Below, one piece after another: positions 15,826 through 22,851 of a stretch of 64,000 nucleotides of DNA. Origin of the DNA: JAAYDS01 sp012729155 (GTDB taxonomy: Bacteria > Chloroflexota > Anaerolineae > UBA1429). Made by a program: the position numbers and the translations under genes. The stretch's first letter is position 1. Every line of letters starts with the position of its first letter. A model generated the notes under the pieces. The model was not told where the DNA came from. It searched no databases and saw only the letters and a list, made by a program, of their open reading frames with translations. The DNA is taken from NCBI GenBank assembly GCA_036774405.1, contig DAIPBO010000002.1:107713-171712 (forward strand), given 5' to 3'.

Positions 15826-16896
15826 ATGGATAAGAACAAGATCATCGCACTCTTGCGCAAAGACATGATGGGCGAACAGCAGGCCATCGTGCAGTATCTC
15901 AATCATGCCTACAACATGCCCGAGGGCACAGTGCCGGCCGAGATCGAGGCGATCGCGCGTGAAGAGATGTACCACCTCGACTGGCTCGCCGACATGATTG
16001 TGGAGCTAGGGGGAGACCCCACTATGGAGCGCGATCCGGTGGACTTTGGCGCGGCGCCCGCTGAGCAACAACTGCTCAAAGATGTCGACCTGGAGCAGGT
16101 CGCTATCGACCAGTACCGCGCTCATATTGCCATGATCGACGATGAGACTGTGCGACGGCTCCTCGCGCGTATTCTGCAGGATGAGCTTGTGCATCAGGAG
16201 CAGTTTCGTGATCTGGCCGCTGAGGCGGCNNNNNNNNNNNNNNNNNNNNNNNNNNNNNNNNNNNNNNNNNNNNNNNNNNNNNNNNNNNNNNNNNNNNNNN
16301 NNNNNNNNNNNNNNNNNNNNNNNNNNNNNGCTGAGGCGGCTGCTGAGGCGGCTGCAGGGGGAGCCTCTGGCGCAGAAGCTGAAGACGGCGACGAGCCGGC
16401 CGGCAAGCCACCTGAACGGCTGCAGGCTCTGCTCAACAAGGGCGTGCGTCACGAGTATTCGGTAGTCTTGCAATACCTCTACCACTCGTTTGTGGCCGAG
16501 GATTGTGAGGCGTCAGAAGAACTCCAGAACGCGGCTATCAACGAGATGCAGCACCTCGGTTGGCTGGCCGAGCACCTCGCTGAGGAGGGCGGCGAGCCCG
16601 ACTTTACTCACGAGGAGCTGGTGCTCACCCGCGATGCTATCACCAATCTCGAAGCAGACGTCGCTATCGAGAATCAGGTGACGCAGATGTACACCGTACA
16701 GATCCCAGAAGTGGATGAGGAGGGCCTCAAAAAGCTGCTCACGCGCATCCGCGATCACGAGATCTATCATGAAGCGGTGTTCAGTGATCTGCTGGCCGAG
16801 GCGCGAGCGGCGACTGCGAGCCAGAAGGATGAGACAGATGAGCCGTCGGCTCCCACGCGTCCCAGTATCCCGAGCGTGGGCAGCCTCAAAGACTAG
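15826..16896 (+). CDS. Tandem ferritin-like encapsulin cargo protein (contains assembly gap)
   Basis: Two complete ferritin-like four-helix modules in one chain. Module 1 (residues ~1-134) has Glu17, E47-x2-H50, Glu90 and E120-x2-H123. Module 2 repeats the pattern with RHEYSV, NEMQHLG, AIENQV and DHEIYHE. An Ala/Glu-rich linker (AEAA repeats) joins them, interrupted by 100 Ns at 16230-16329, so its true length is unknown; both sides are in the same frame. The C-terminus is a Ser/Pro/Thr-rich tail ending PSVGSLKD, close to family-1 encapsulin-targeting peptides (LTVGSLRR, IGSLKG). The ATG at 15826 follows TGGAGG. The encapsulin gene starts 32 nt later. Its role is inferred as ferroxidase/iron storage inside the shell. 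It is far larger than the ~100-residue EncFtn cargo. Confidence 0.85.
   Translation: MDKNKIIALLRKDMMGEQQAIVQYLNHAYNMPEGTVPAEIEAIAREEMYHLDWLADMIVELGGDPTMERDPVDFGAAPAEQQLLKDVDLEQVAIDQYRAHIAMIDDETVRRLLARILQDELVHQEQFRDLAAEAXXXXXXXXXXXXXXXXXXXXXXXXXXXXXXXXXXAEAAAEAAAGGASGAEAEDGDEPAGKPPERLQALLNKGVRHEYSVVLQYLYHSFVAEDCEASEELQNAAINEMQHLGWLAEHLAEEGGEPDFTHEELVLTRDAITNLEADVAIENQVTQMYTVQIPEVDEEGLKKLLTRIRDHEIYHEAVFSDLLAEARAATASQKDETDEPSAPTRPSIPSVGSLKD
16230..16329. other. Assembly gap (100 Ns) inside the cargo linker
   Basis: Exactly 100 Ns, the usual placeholder for a gap of unknown size. Both edges read GCTGAGGCGGC, so an in-frame GCTGAGGCGGCT (Ala-Glu-Ala-Ala) tandem repeat probably broke the assembly. 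Confidence 0.9.
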
Positions 16897-16928
16897 CGCG
16901 ATTTAGGCCTAGAATTCAGGAGGACATC

Positions 16929-17705
16929 ATGAGCGACTACTTTATGCGAGAGGCAGCACCCTTTGGCGATGACGTCTGGGCGCAGATCGATGAGATGGTG
17001 GTATCTGTTGCCAAAAAGAACCTCGTCGGCCGCCGCATATTGAGCCTGGTGGGGCCGCTGGGCTGGGGCGTTGAGCAGGCTCCCATGTTCGGTTTCACCG
17101 ATGAAGGCGGCGCTGATGTGGTGACCGGTGAGGCCAAGTACTTGAGGCTTGCCGAGGTGGGCGCAGAGTTCATCATCACAGCCAAGCAATTGCTCATGGC
17201 AGAGCAGACGCCCTTTGGGCTCGACCTGGGCGCCGTGGCCACGGCGGTGTCTCGGCTCGCCCGCGAAGAGGATGGTCTGTTGGTCGGTGGCCTGCTAGAC
17301 AAAGCCGAGACCAAGGCCGCCCTAGGAGACTGGGACGCCCTTGGAGGCCCCTTTGAGGCTGTCGCCACGGCTATCGCGCAGATGCGCCAGGCCGGAGTCG
17401 ACGGGCCGTTCGCGCTGGTGCTGAGCCCTGCCATGTTCGCTCGCCTTGCGAGCCTGATGTCGCACGGGCGGCGCGAGCTGGACATGGTGTCCAAGCTCGT
17501 CGAGGCTGGGCTGTTCCAGTCGCGCAGCATGCCAGATGATCAGGTGCTGCTGCTCAGCCCGCAGCCGTGGAACATGGATCTGGTGGTCGGGCAGGATATC
17601 GTCACCAGTTATCTGGGCAACGAGGGGCTCGATCATCGCTTTCGCGTTTTTGAGACGCTTGTTCTGCGCGTGAAGCGGCCTGAGGCTGCCTGCGTCCTCA
17701 AGTAG
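16929..17705 (+). CDS. enc: Family 1 encapsulin shell protein (linocin M18-like, HK97 fold)
   Basis: A 258-residue encapsulin. The N-terminal segment KNLVGRRILSLVGPLGWGVE and the C-terminal segment NMDLVVGQDIVTSYLG, with FRVFETLVLRVKRPEAACVL, match the Myxococcus xanthus EncA type of family 1 shells (PF04454). The intervening E-loop and P-domain pattern (AREEDGLLVGG, GPFALVLSPAMFARL) is intact, and the length fits a full shell protomer. Encapsulins self-assemble into closed 60- or 180-subunit shells around cargo that carries a C-terminal targeting peptide. The ribosome binding site AGGAGG at 16918-16923 is strong, as expected for a shell made in excess. The preceding gene encodes the evident cargo, so this should be an iron-storage or peroxide-handling compartment. 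Confidence 0.95.
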   Translation: MSDYFMREAAPFGDDVWAQIDEMVVSVAKKNLVGRRILSLVGPLGWGVEQAPMFGFTDEGGADVVTGEAKYLRLAEVGAEFIITAKQLLMAEQTPFGLDLGAVATAVSRLAREEDGLLVGGLLDKAETKAALGDWDALGGPFEAVATAIAQMRQAGVDGPFALVLSPAMFARLASLMSHGRRELDMVSKLVEAGLFQSRSMPDDQVLLLSPQPWNMDLVVGQDIVTSYLGNEGLDHRFRVFETLVLRVKRPEAACVLK

Positions 17706-17716
17706 GCGCTAGCTAC

Positions 17717-17746
17717 GTCACCGGCACAAGGACTATTGGCGGTGAC
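17717..17746 (+). terminator. Possible hairpin after the encapsulin gene
   Basis: GTCACCG (17717-17723) pairs with CGGTGAC (17740-17746) across a 16-nt loop, 12 nt after the encapsulin stop. There is no U-tract, so it may be an mRNA-stabilising or attenuating hairpin rather than a full terminator. Confidence 0.3.
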
Positions 17747-17804
17747 CATCCGGCCAATTTGGCCATAGACGTGAGGCTGCGCGCACGCATACTGGAGGTA
17801 TCAC

Positions 17805-19541
17805 ATGGCGGCAGTGGACATAACCTTCCGCATTGGCGGTGAGGCAGGGCAGGGCGTCGAGTCGGGCGGCGCCGGTTTCGCCAAAGCCCTGGCCCGTGGC
17901 GGCTATCATGTGGTGGGCACGCCCGATTACTATGAGCGTATCCGCGGCGGCCACAACTTTTTCACCATCCGCGCCAGCGATGAGCCGGTGTATGCTGTTG
18001 GCGAGAGCGTGGACGTGTTGATCGCCATGGATAGCGAATCGTTGGCGCGCCATGTGAGCAAGCTCGTGCCACAAAGCGCCATCGTGCTCGATGAAGAGAC
18101 CAGCGTGCCCGAGGGGGCGCTGGATGGCTATGGCGGGGTGGTAGCACGGCTTCCTTTGCTCAAGATCGCCACGGACCATGGCGCGCCCGTGATGGTGAAT
18201 ACTGGAGCGCTGGCTGCTGCCGCCCAGTTGGTGGGGTTCGATCTCGAGTTCATCATCGGCGTGATCGCTGATAACTTTGGACGCAAGGGCAGCGAGGTCG
18301 TCGATGCCAACCGCAAGGTGGCGCAAGATGTGGCTCGTGTGGCGCAACAGCGCTATGGCCAGGTGATCGAGCCAGGCCTGGCTGCTCGCGAGCAGCCAGC
18401 GCAGGCGGTGCTCGACTGCAATCGGGCCTTTGCCATGGGCGCAGTGATGGCCGGCTGCAAGTTTGCGGCGGGCTACCCCATGACGCCGTGGAGCAGTGTG
18501 CTCGAATACCTGGCCGGGCATGCCGATGCATATGGCATGGTCGTCAAGCATGCTGAGGATGAGATCGCTGCGATCAACATGGTGGTGGGCGCCTCACATG
18601 CGGGCGTACGTGCGCTCACTGGTAGCTCGGGCGGTGGCTTTGACCTGATGGTCGAGGGTCTCAGCCTGGCCGCTTCCATCGAGGTGCCGCTGGTGGTCTA
18701 TCTGGCGCAACGCCCCGGGCCAGCCACAGGTCTGTCGACGCGTACGGCCCAGGGCGATCTGATGATGGCGATCTACTCGTCGCATGGCGAGTGGCCGCGC
18801 TTTGTGCTGGCGCCTCACACGGCCGAAGAGTTCTGGGCCAGCGCCGGACGGGCGTTCAATCTGGCCGAGCGCTACCAGACCCTGGTCATCGTTTTGGCCG
18901 ATGATTATGCCTCCACCACCGTTGTCTCGCGCCCGGCCGCGCTATTCGACTATGACAGTCTCGTCTTTGATCGTGGCAAGCTGCTCACGCGTGAGGACGT
19001 GGAGGCGCTGGAAGGCCCCTATCTGCGCTTCAAGGCGACTGACGATGGCGTGTCGCCACGGTTGCCACCCGGCAATGGCCCCAAGTCGGTATATCTCGCC
19101 TCGAGCAATCTGCATGACGAGGATGGACACATCACCGAAGACCCGGATGTGACGGTGCGTGTTGCCGAACTGCGCAAACGCAAGGCCGCTCGTATGCTCG
19201 CCGAGATGGAGGGGCCGCGCCGCTTTGGCCCCGAATCGGCCGACGTCACCTTCTTGGCGTGGGGCTCGAGCTATGGGCCCGTGCGAGAGGCGATGGAACG
19301 GGTCAATGCGCAAGGAGGCTCGGCCAACCTGTTCCAGTTCGTCGATCTGTGGCCGCTGCCTGTCGACAAAGTGCGTGCCGCTCTCGACGGTGCCAGGCGC
19401 CTGGTGTGCGTCGAGACCAACGCCAGTGGCCAGCTGGCACACCTGTTGCAGGCCGAGATGGGCATTGTGGCCGAGAGGCTGTTGCGCTATGACGGACGGC
19501 CTTTGACGGCGCGCTTCATCGTCGAGCACCTGGAGGCGTAA
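17805..19541 (+). CDS. korA: 2-oxoacid:acceptor oxidoreductase, gamma-alpha fusion subunit (KorA type)
   Basis: A 578-residue fused subunit. Residues ~1-190 are the gamma domain (GGEAGQGVESGG, then YYERIRGGHNFF). Residues ~205-560 are the alpha/pyrimidine domain, with FAAGYPMTPWS, KHAEDEIAAIN, the TGSSGGGFDLM loop and QRPGPATGLSTRTAQGDL, all standard for KorA. With the beta subunit encoded immediately downstream it oxidatively decarboxylates a 2-oxoacid (probably 2-oxoglutarate) to acyl-CoA and reduces ferredoxin. No delta (ferredoxin-domain) subunit is present, as usual for two-subunit Kor enzymes. It has a good GGAGG site before the ATG. Its position between encapsulin and redox genes may reflect the need to protect an O2-sensitive enzyme, or supply of low-potential electrons. 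Confidence 0.93.
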   Translation: MAAVDITFRIGGEAGQGVESGGAGFAKALARGGYHVVGTPDYYERIRGGHNFFTIRASDEPVYAVGESVDVLIAMDSESLARHVSKLVPQSAIVLDEETSVPEGALDGYGGVVARLPLLKIATDHGAPVMVNTGALAAAAQLVGFDLEFIIGVIADNFGRKGSEVVDANRKVAQDVARVAQQRYGQVIEPGLAAREQPAQAVLDCNRAFAMGAVMAGCKFAAGYPMTPWSSVLEYLAGHADAYGMVVKHAEDEIAAINMVVGASHAGVRALTGSSGGGFDLMVEGLSLAASIEVPLVVYLAQRPGPATGLSTRTAQGDLMMAIYSSHGEWPRFVLAPHTAEEFWASAGRAFNLAERYQTLVIVLADDYASTTVVSRPAALFDYDSLVFDRGKLLTREDVEALEGPYLRFKATDDGVSPRLPPGNGPKSVYLASSNLHDEDGHITEDPDVTVRVAELRKRKAARMLAEMEGPRRFGPESADVTFLAWGSSYGPVREAMERVNAQGGSANLFQFVDLWPLPVDKVRAALDGARRLVCVETNASGQLAHLLQAEMGIVAERLLRYDGRPLTARFIVEHLEA

Positions 19542-19542
19542 C

Positions 19543-20421
19543 ATGGCGACAGTCAAGGATTTCGGCAACAGCATCCGCCCCACCTGGTGCCCCGGCTGTG
19601 GCGACTATGGCATCTGGAATGCCCTCAAGAGGGCCTTTGCAGCATCGGGCTATGAGCCCGATGAGATCATGATGGTTACGGGCATCGGCTGTGGCAGCAA
19701 GATGAACGACTATATGCACATCAGCGGTCTCCACACGCTGCACGGGCGCACGCTGGCGGTGGCCACTGGCTTCAAGCTGGCCAACCCCGGTATGAAGGTC
19801 GTTTGTGTGCATGGCGATGGCGACGGTTATGGTGAGGGCGGCAACCACTTTTTGCACACAGTGCGGCGCAACATAGGCCTGGTCGACATCATTGAGAACA
19901 ACCACGTCTATGGCCTCACCCGTGGGCAGTACTCGCCCACCAGCCGTCCGGGATTCAGGACGCGCACGTCGCCCTCGGGGGCCATCGATGCCCCCATGAA
20001 CCCTGTGGCGCTGGCCATTGCCGAGGGTGCCACGTTTGTGGCCCGTAGCTTTGCGCTCGACCTGGAGCAACTCTCGGGGCTAGTGGTTCAAGCGCTCGAA
20101 CACCGCGGCTATGCTCTCATCGATGTCATGCAGCCCTGTGTCAGCTTTAACCGCGCCATGGATTATGACTGGTATCGTAGCCGTGTCTACAAGGTCGAAG
20201 ATGAGGGCCATGATCCCAGCGACCGGCTGGCGGCTATGGCCAAGGCATTCGAGTACCCTGGTGGCGAAAACCGAATCCCCACAGGGATTCTGTACCGTCG
20301 CGAGGATGTGCCTTCGTATGAGGAGCAGGTAACGGCCATTCAGCGGGAGCCGTTGGTGGACCAGCCTCTGCATGTCCGTCAATCTGACGACTATCAAGCA
20401 CTCGTGCAAGCCTTTGTGTGA
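19543..20421 (+). CDS. korB: 2-oxoacid:acceptor oxidoreductase, beta subunit (KorB type)
   Basis: A 292-residue thiamine-diphosphate-binding subunit. It shows TWCPGCGDYGIWNAL near the N-terminus (cluster-ligand CxxC), GIGCGSK, a GDGDGYGEGG TPP/Mg motif near residue 90 and ENNHVYGLTRGQYSPTS, all typical of KorB/PorB. The ATG lies 1 nt after the korA stop, so the two are co-translated. The reaction is 2-oxoacid + CoA + oxidised ferredoxin giving acyl-CoA + CO2 + reduced ferredoxin. Assignment to 2-oxoglutarate rather than pyruvate or branched acids rests on the KorA/KorB two-gene architecture and is not certain. The selenoprotein-like glutaredoxin gene begins 8 nt downstream, with its GAGG ribosome site overlapping this stop. 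Confidence 0.93.
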   Translation: MATVKDFGNSIRPTWCPGCGDYGIWNALKRAFAASGYEPDEIMMVTGIGCGSKMNDYMHISGLHTLHGRTLAVATGFKLANPGMKVVCVHGDGDGYGEGGNHFLHTVRRNIGLVDIIENNHVYGLTRGQYSPTSRPGFRTRTSPSGAIDAPMNPVALAIAEGATFVARSFALDLEQLSGLVVQALEHRGYALIDVMQPCVSFNRAMDYDWYRSRVYKVEDEGHDPSDRLAAMAKAFEYPGGENRIPTGILYRREDVPSYEEQVTAIQREPLVDQPLHVRQSDDYQALVQAFV

Positions 20422-20429
20422 GGACGACG

Positions 20430-20957
20430 ATGAATGCCAAGCCCCCGGTGGCGACGGTCTTCACATCGCCCACTTGACCGTACTGCACTCAGGTGAAAGA
20501 GTTTCTTTCATCGCGGGATGTGCACTTTGTCGAACGTGACGTGACGGTAGACCGCGAGGCGGCTGCCGAGATGATCCGCCTCTCTCAGCAGCGCGGTGTG
20601 CCCGTGGTGGTCATCGATGGGAACGTGATCATCGGGTTCAACCGTCCGCAGCTAGAACGGGCGTTGAGCAGCGTAGGTCGTCCACGTCTGGGCGCTTCAG
20701 TGGCCGATGCTGCCAGCATGGCCGAGCGTGGCCTTACCGAGCAGCGCAGTGGCGCCTTTGTGGGGCGCGTGCAGCCTGGCGGGGTGGCCGATGCGGCTGG
20801 TTTACATCAGGGCGATGTGATCATCCGCTTTGCCGGGCGGCCGGTTGCCAGTGCCGTGCAATTACAGCAGCTGCTGGCCGGGCTACAGGGGCGCCAGCCG
20901 GTTCAGGTCGAGTTTATGCGCGATGGACGCGCCCGCGAGGCGACACTGACATTCTGA
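20430..20957 (+). CDS. Predicted selenocysteine glutaredoxin-PDZ fusion (in-frame TGA at 20475)
   Basis: Reading from ATG 20430 (GAGG at 20420-20423, 6-nt spacing), the frame gives MNAKPPVATVFTSPT, then TGA, then PYCTQVKEFL, and continues to 20957: 175 residues with TGA as Sec16. The context is a glutaredoxin active site, TSPT-C-PYC, with the first Cys replaced by UGA, giving UPYC. The rest of the fold is intact: cis-Pro segment RGVPVVVI and GFNRPQLERAL. A PDZ domain follows (about 85-175; VQPGGVADAAGLHQGDVIIRF). A hairpin matching the bacterial SECIS rules sits at 20492-20512. Glutaredoxins with UxxC are a known bacterial selenoprotein type; the PDZ fusion is less familiar. The alternatives are a sequencing error or a nonsense mutation. 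A GTG at 20493 would lose the active site and has no ribosome site. Confidence 0.82.
20492..20512 (+). promoter_or_regulatory. Predicted bacterial SECIS element
   Basis: GGTGAAAG (20492-20499) pairs over 8 bp (one G-U) with CTTTCATC (20505-20512), enclosing the loop AGTTT. The loop begins 22 nt after the TGA, is 5 nt long and has G at position 2. The bacterial SECIS rule is a 3-14-nt apical loop, 16-37 nt from UGA, with G in the first two loop positions; all three are met. It would recruit SelB-Sec-tRNA. Confidence 0.75.
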
Positions 20958-20975
20958 TCCATAGGAGTGACCAAG

Positions 20976-21473
20976 ATGAACACCCAACAGCAAGCGCTTC
21001 AGGTTTTGAGCCAGGCTCTGCAACTTGAGAAGGATGGCGAGGCCTTTTACCTTGAGGCCGCCAAACAGGTCAAAGACGAGCGCTGCCAGCGCACGTTCCG
21101 CTCGCTGGCAGATGACGAGCGGCAACATCAGGATATGATCCTGCGTCAGCTCCACGCCGTCGAGGGCGATGGCAGCTACGTGCTGCTGCCCGACGCTAGC
21201 CCCGAGCGCATCGATCTGGAAGAGCGCCTCTTTCCCCCTGCAGGGGCCGAGCTCAAAGACAAACTACAGCGCGCTTACGATGAGCTGAGCGCTCTGCAGG
21301 TGGCGTTGGAGAACGAGGTCAAGAGCTTTGACCTATACCGTCAGGCAGCCAGTGAGTCTACCGAGGACGCTGCTCGCCAGATGTACACGTGGCTGGCTGG
21401 CGCCGAGCGGACGCACTTTAACATGCTCATGGCCAACTATGAGGCCATTGCCTCAGAGGCATCCTGGGTATAA
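20976..21473 (+). CDS. Ferritin-like (rubrerythrin-type) protein
   Basis: A 165-residue ferritin-fold protein. Helix 1 has LEKDGEAFYLEAA, helix 2 has ADDERQHQDM (ExxH), helix 3 has LENEVKSFDLY and helix 4 has GAERTHFNM (ExxH), a complete di-iron ligand set. The loop between the helix pairs contains the hydrophobic segment ERLFPPAGAEL often seen in rubrerythrin-like ferritins. The start ATG at 20976 is preceded by AGGAG with 8-nt spacing, 18 nt after the glutaredoxin-PDZ stop, so the genes are co-transcribed. It probably reduces peroxide or oxidises and stores iron. No rubredoxin domain and no encapsulin-targeting C-terminus (EASWV). Confidence 0.85.
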   Translation: MNTQQQALQVLSQALQLEKDGEAFYLEAAKQVKDERCQRTFRSLADDERQHQDMILRQLHAVEGDGSYVLLPDASPERIDLEERLFPPAGAELKDKLQRAYDELSALQVALENEVKSFDLYRQAASESTEDAARQMYTWLAGAERTHFNMLMANYEAIASEASWV

Positions 21474-21532
21474 CCTGCAGGCCCGACCGGCGTCGGTTGA
21501 GACTCGAATCTGATCGCATCAAGGAGTATGGC

Positions 21533-22051
21533 ATGGACGTTATCGAGGTCCTCAAGACGGGCATGAGCACAGAGTTGTGGGGCATGCGATTCTACGAGCA
21601 AGCCGCGGCACGCACCGCCGATGAGACGGGCAAGGCGGTCTTTCAGTCGCTCGTCAAAGAAGAACAGAGCCATCTGGACATCATTTGTGGGCAGTACGCC
21701 GCCGTCACCGCTGGCGAGGGCTGTGTCTCTGTCGATCGCGCCAAAGAGTTGGCCAAGACGGTCGATCCAATGGCCATCTTCCCCGAGGCGGCGACCGCCG
21801 AGGAGTTGATCCCCGCCGAGTTCACCGACGAGCAGGCGCTACAGATGGCCATGGACTTTGAGCAGCGCGGGTTTGACATTTACACCACGGCTGCCGCAGG
21901 GGCTCAAGCGGGCGATGTCAAAGAGATGTGGGGTTTCCTGGCCAAGGCCGAGGACAAGCACTATGCATTTCTGCAAGAGACGCTCGAGTATCTGACGACC
22001 AACGGCGTCTGGTACTTTGACGAACAGGAGTTGCCCTTCTTCGAGGGCTAG
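21533..22051 (+). CDS. Ferritin-like (rubrerythrin-type) protein
   Basis: A 172-residue ferritin-fold protein related in layout to the preceding gene. Ligands are Glu in STELWGMRFYEQAA, ExxH in VKEEQSHLDI, Glu in MDFEQRGFDIYTTAA and ExxH in KAEDKHYAFL, giving a full di-iron site. A hydrophobic loop (DPMAIFPEAA) separates the helix pairs. The ATG at 21533 has AAGGAG at 21521-21526; the longer open frame adds residues with no family support. It ends the run of redox genes on the plus strand, and its C-terminus (ELPFFEG) is not a targeting peptide. Together with the gene upstream it may be a pair of divergent paralogues with different oligomers or partners. Confidence 0.85.
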   Translation: MDVIEVLKTGMSTELWGMRFYEQAAARTADETGKAVFQSLVKEEQSHLDIICGQYAAVTAGEGCVSVDRAKELAKTVDPMAIFPEAATAEELIPAEFTDEQALQMAMDFEQRGFDIYTTAAAGAQAGDVKEMWGFLAKAEDKHYAFLQETLEYLTTNGVWYFDEQELPFFEG

Positions 22052-22083
22052 AGACGCGGCGAGCATCCAAGGCGAGGGAACCC

Positions 22084-22794
22084 TTGATCGGCACAATCAT
22101 CAACGTGGCCACGGTTCTGGTCGGTGGTGGGCTGGGCGTCTTGTTGGGCGCCCGCCTGCCTGAACGTATGCGCGAGACCGTAATGCATGGGCTGGGCCTG
22201 GTAACGCTTATCGTGGGCATCGACCTGGCCCTGGGCACGCAGAACATCCTCATCCCCCTGGGCAGCGTGCTGGTAGGCGCCATCCTGGGCGAGTGGTTAC
22301 GTATCGATCTGGGTCTGGAGCGCATGGGCGAGTGGTTGCGGCAACGCGTGGCGCGGCGCATCAAGCACGCATCGATGGCACACTTTACCGAGGGGTTCAT
22401 TACGGCCAGTCTGGTATTCTGTGTGGGGCCGCTGACGGTGCTGGGCTCGATCGAAGATGGGCTCAGTGGAGACTATTCACTGTTGGCTATCAAATCGATG
22501 CTCGATGGTTTCGCCGCGTTGGCCTTTGCCTCTTCGCTGGGCGTGGGCGTTCTCTTGTCGGCTGTGACCGTGCTCCTTTATCAGGGCGGGTTGACGCTGC
22601 TGGCGGGGGTGGCCCAGCGCATACTCAGCGATGCCATGATCACCGAGATGTCTGCAGTGGGCGGTATCATGATCGTGGCGATCGGCCTGCTGCTGCTGGA
22701 TCTCAAGCGGGTCCGCGTGGCCAACATGCTTCCTGGCCTGCTCATAGCGCCGCTGGTGGTGGCCCTGCTACACTGGCTGGGCGTGGCACTCTAG
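22084..22794 (+). CDS. DUF554 family membrane protein
   Basis: A 236-residue polytopic membrane protein of the DUF554 (YdfK/YqgA) family. It begins with the characteristic IGTIINVATVLVGGGLGVLLG, has the family segment FCVGPLTVLGSIEDGLSGD near residue 115 and GGIMIVAIGLLLLDLK near 200, and shows about six to seven hydrophobic segments. The start is TTG at 22084 after GAGGGAAC. The function of the family is not established; a transport role is only assumed. It lies 32 nt after the last ferritin-like gene, so it could share that transcript, and it ends at a strong hairpin. Confidence 0.88.
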   Translation: MIGTIINVATVLVGGGLGVLLGARLPERMRETVMHGLGLVTLIVGIDLALGTQNILIPLGSVLVGAILGEWLRIDLGLERMGEWLRQRVARRIKHASMAHFTEGFITASLVFCVGPLTVLGSIEDGLSGDYSLLAIKSMLDGFAALAFASSLGVGVLLSAVTVLLYQGGLTLLAGVAQRILSDAMITEMSAVGGIMIVAIGLLLLDLKRVRVANMLPGLLIAPLVVALLHWLGVAL

Positions 22795-22807
22795 GGTAGG
22801 CAGCAAC

Positions 22808-22837
22808 AGACGGCCCTCTCGGATGAGAGGGCCGTCT
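22808..22837. terminator. Bidirectional hairpin terminator
   Basis: A perfect 13-bp stem AGACGGCCCTCTC/GAGAGGGCCGTCT with a GGAT tetraloop lies between the convergent DUF554 gene and the AIM24 gene. There is no strong U-tract on either strand, but the stem is very stable. Confidence 0.65.
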
Positions 22838-22851
22838 GATCATAACAGGGC

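Noticed and set aside
16230..16329. The N run as a biological element
   Set aside because: Exactly 100 Ns is an assembly placeholder.
20493..20957. Reading the glutaredoxin-PDZ gene from GTG 20493
   Set aside because: It removes the active-site motif, has no ribosome binding site, and ignores the intact frame from ATG 20430 through the TGA with a SECIS-like hairpin.
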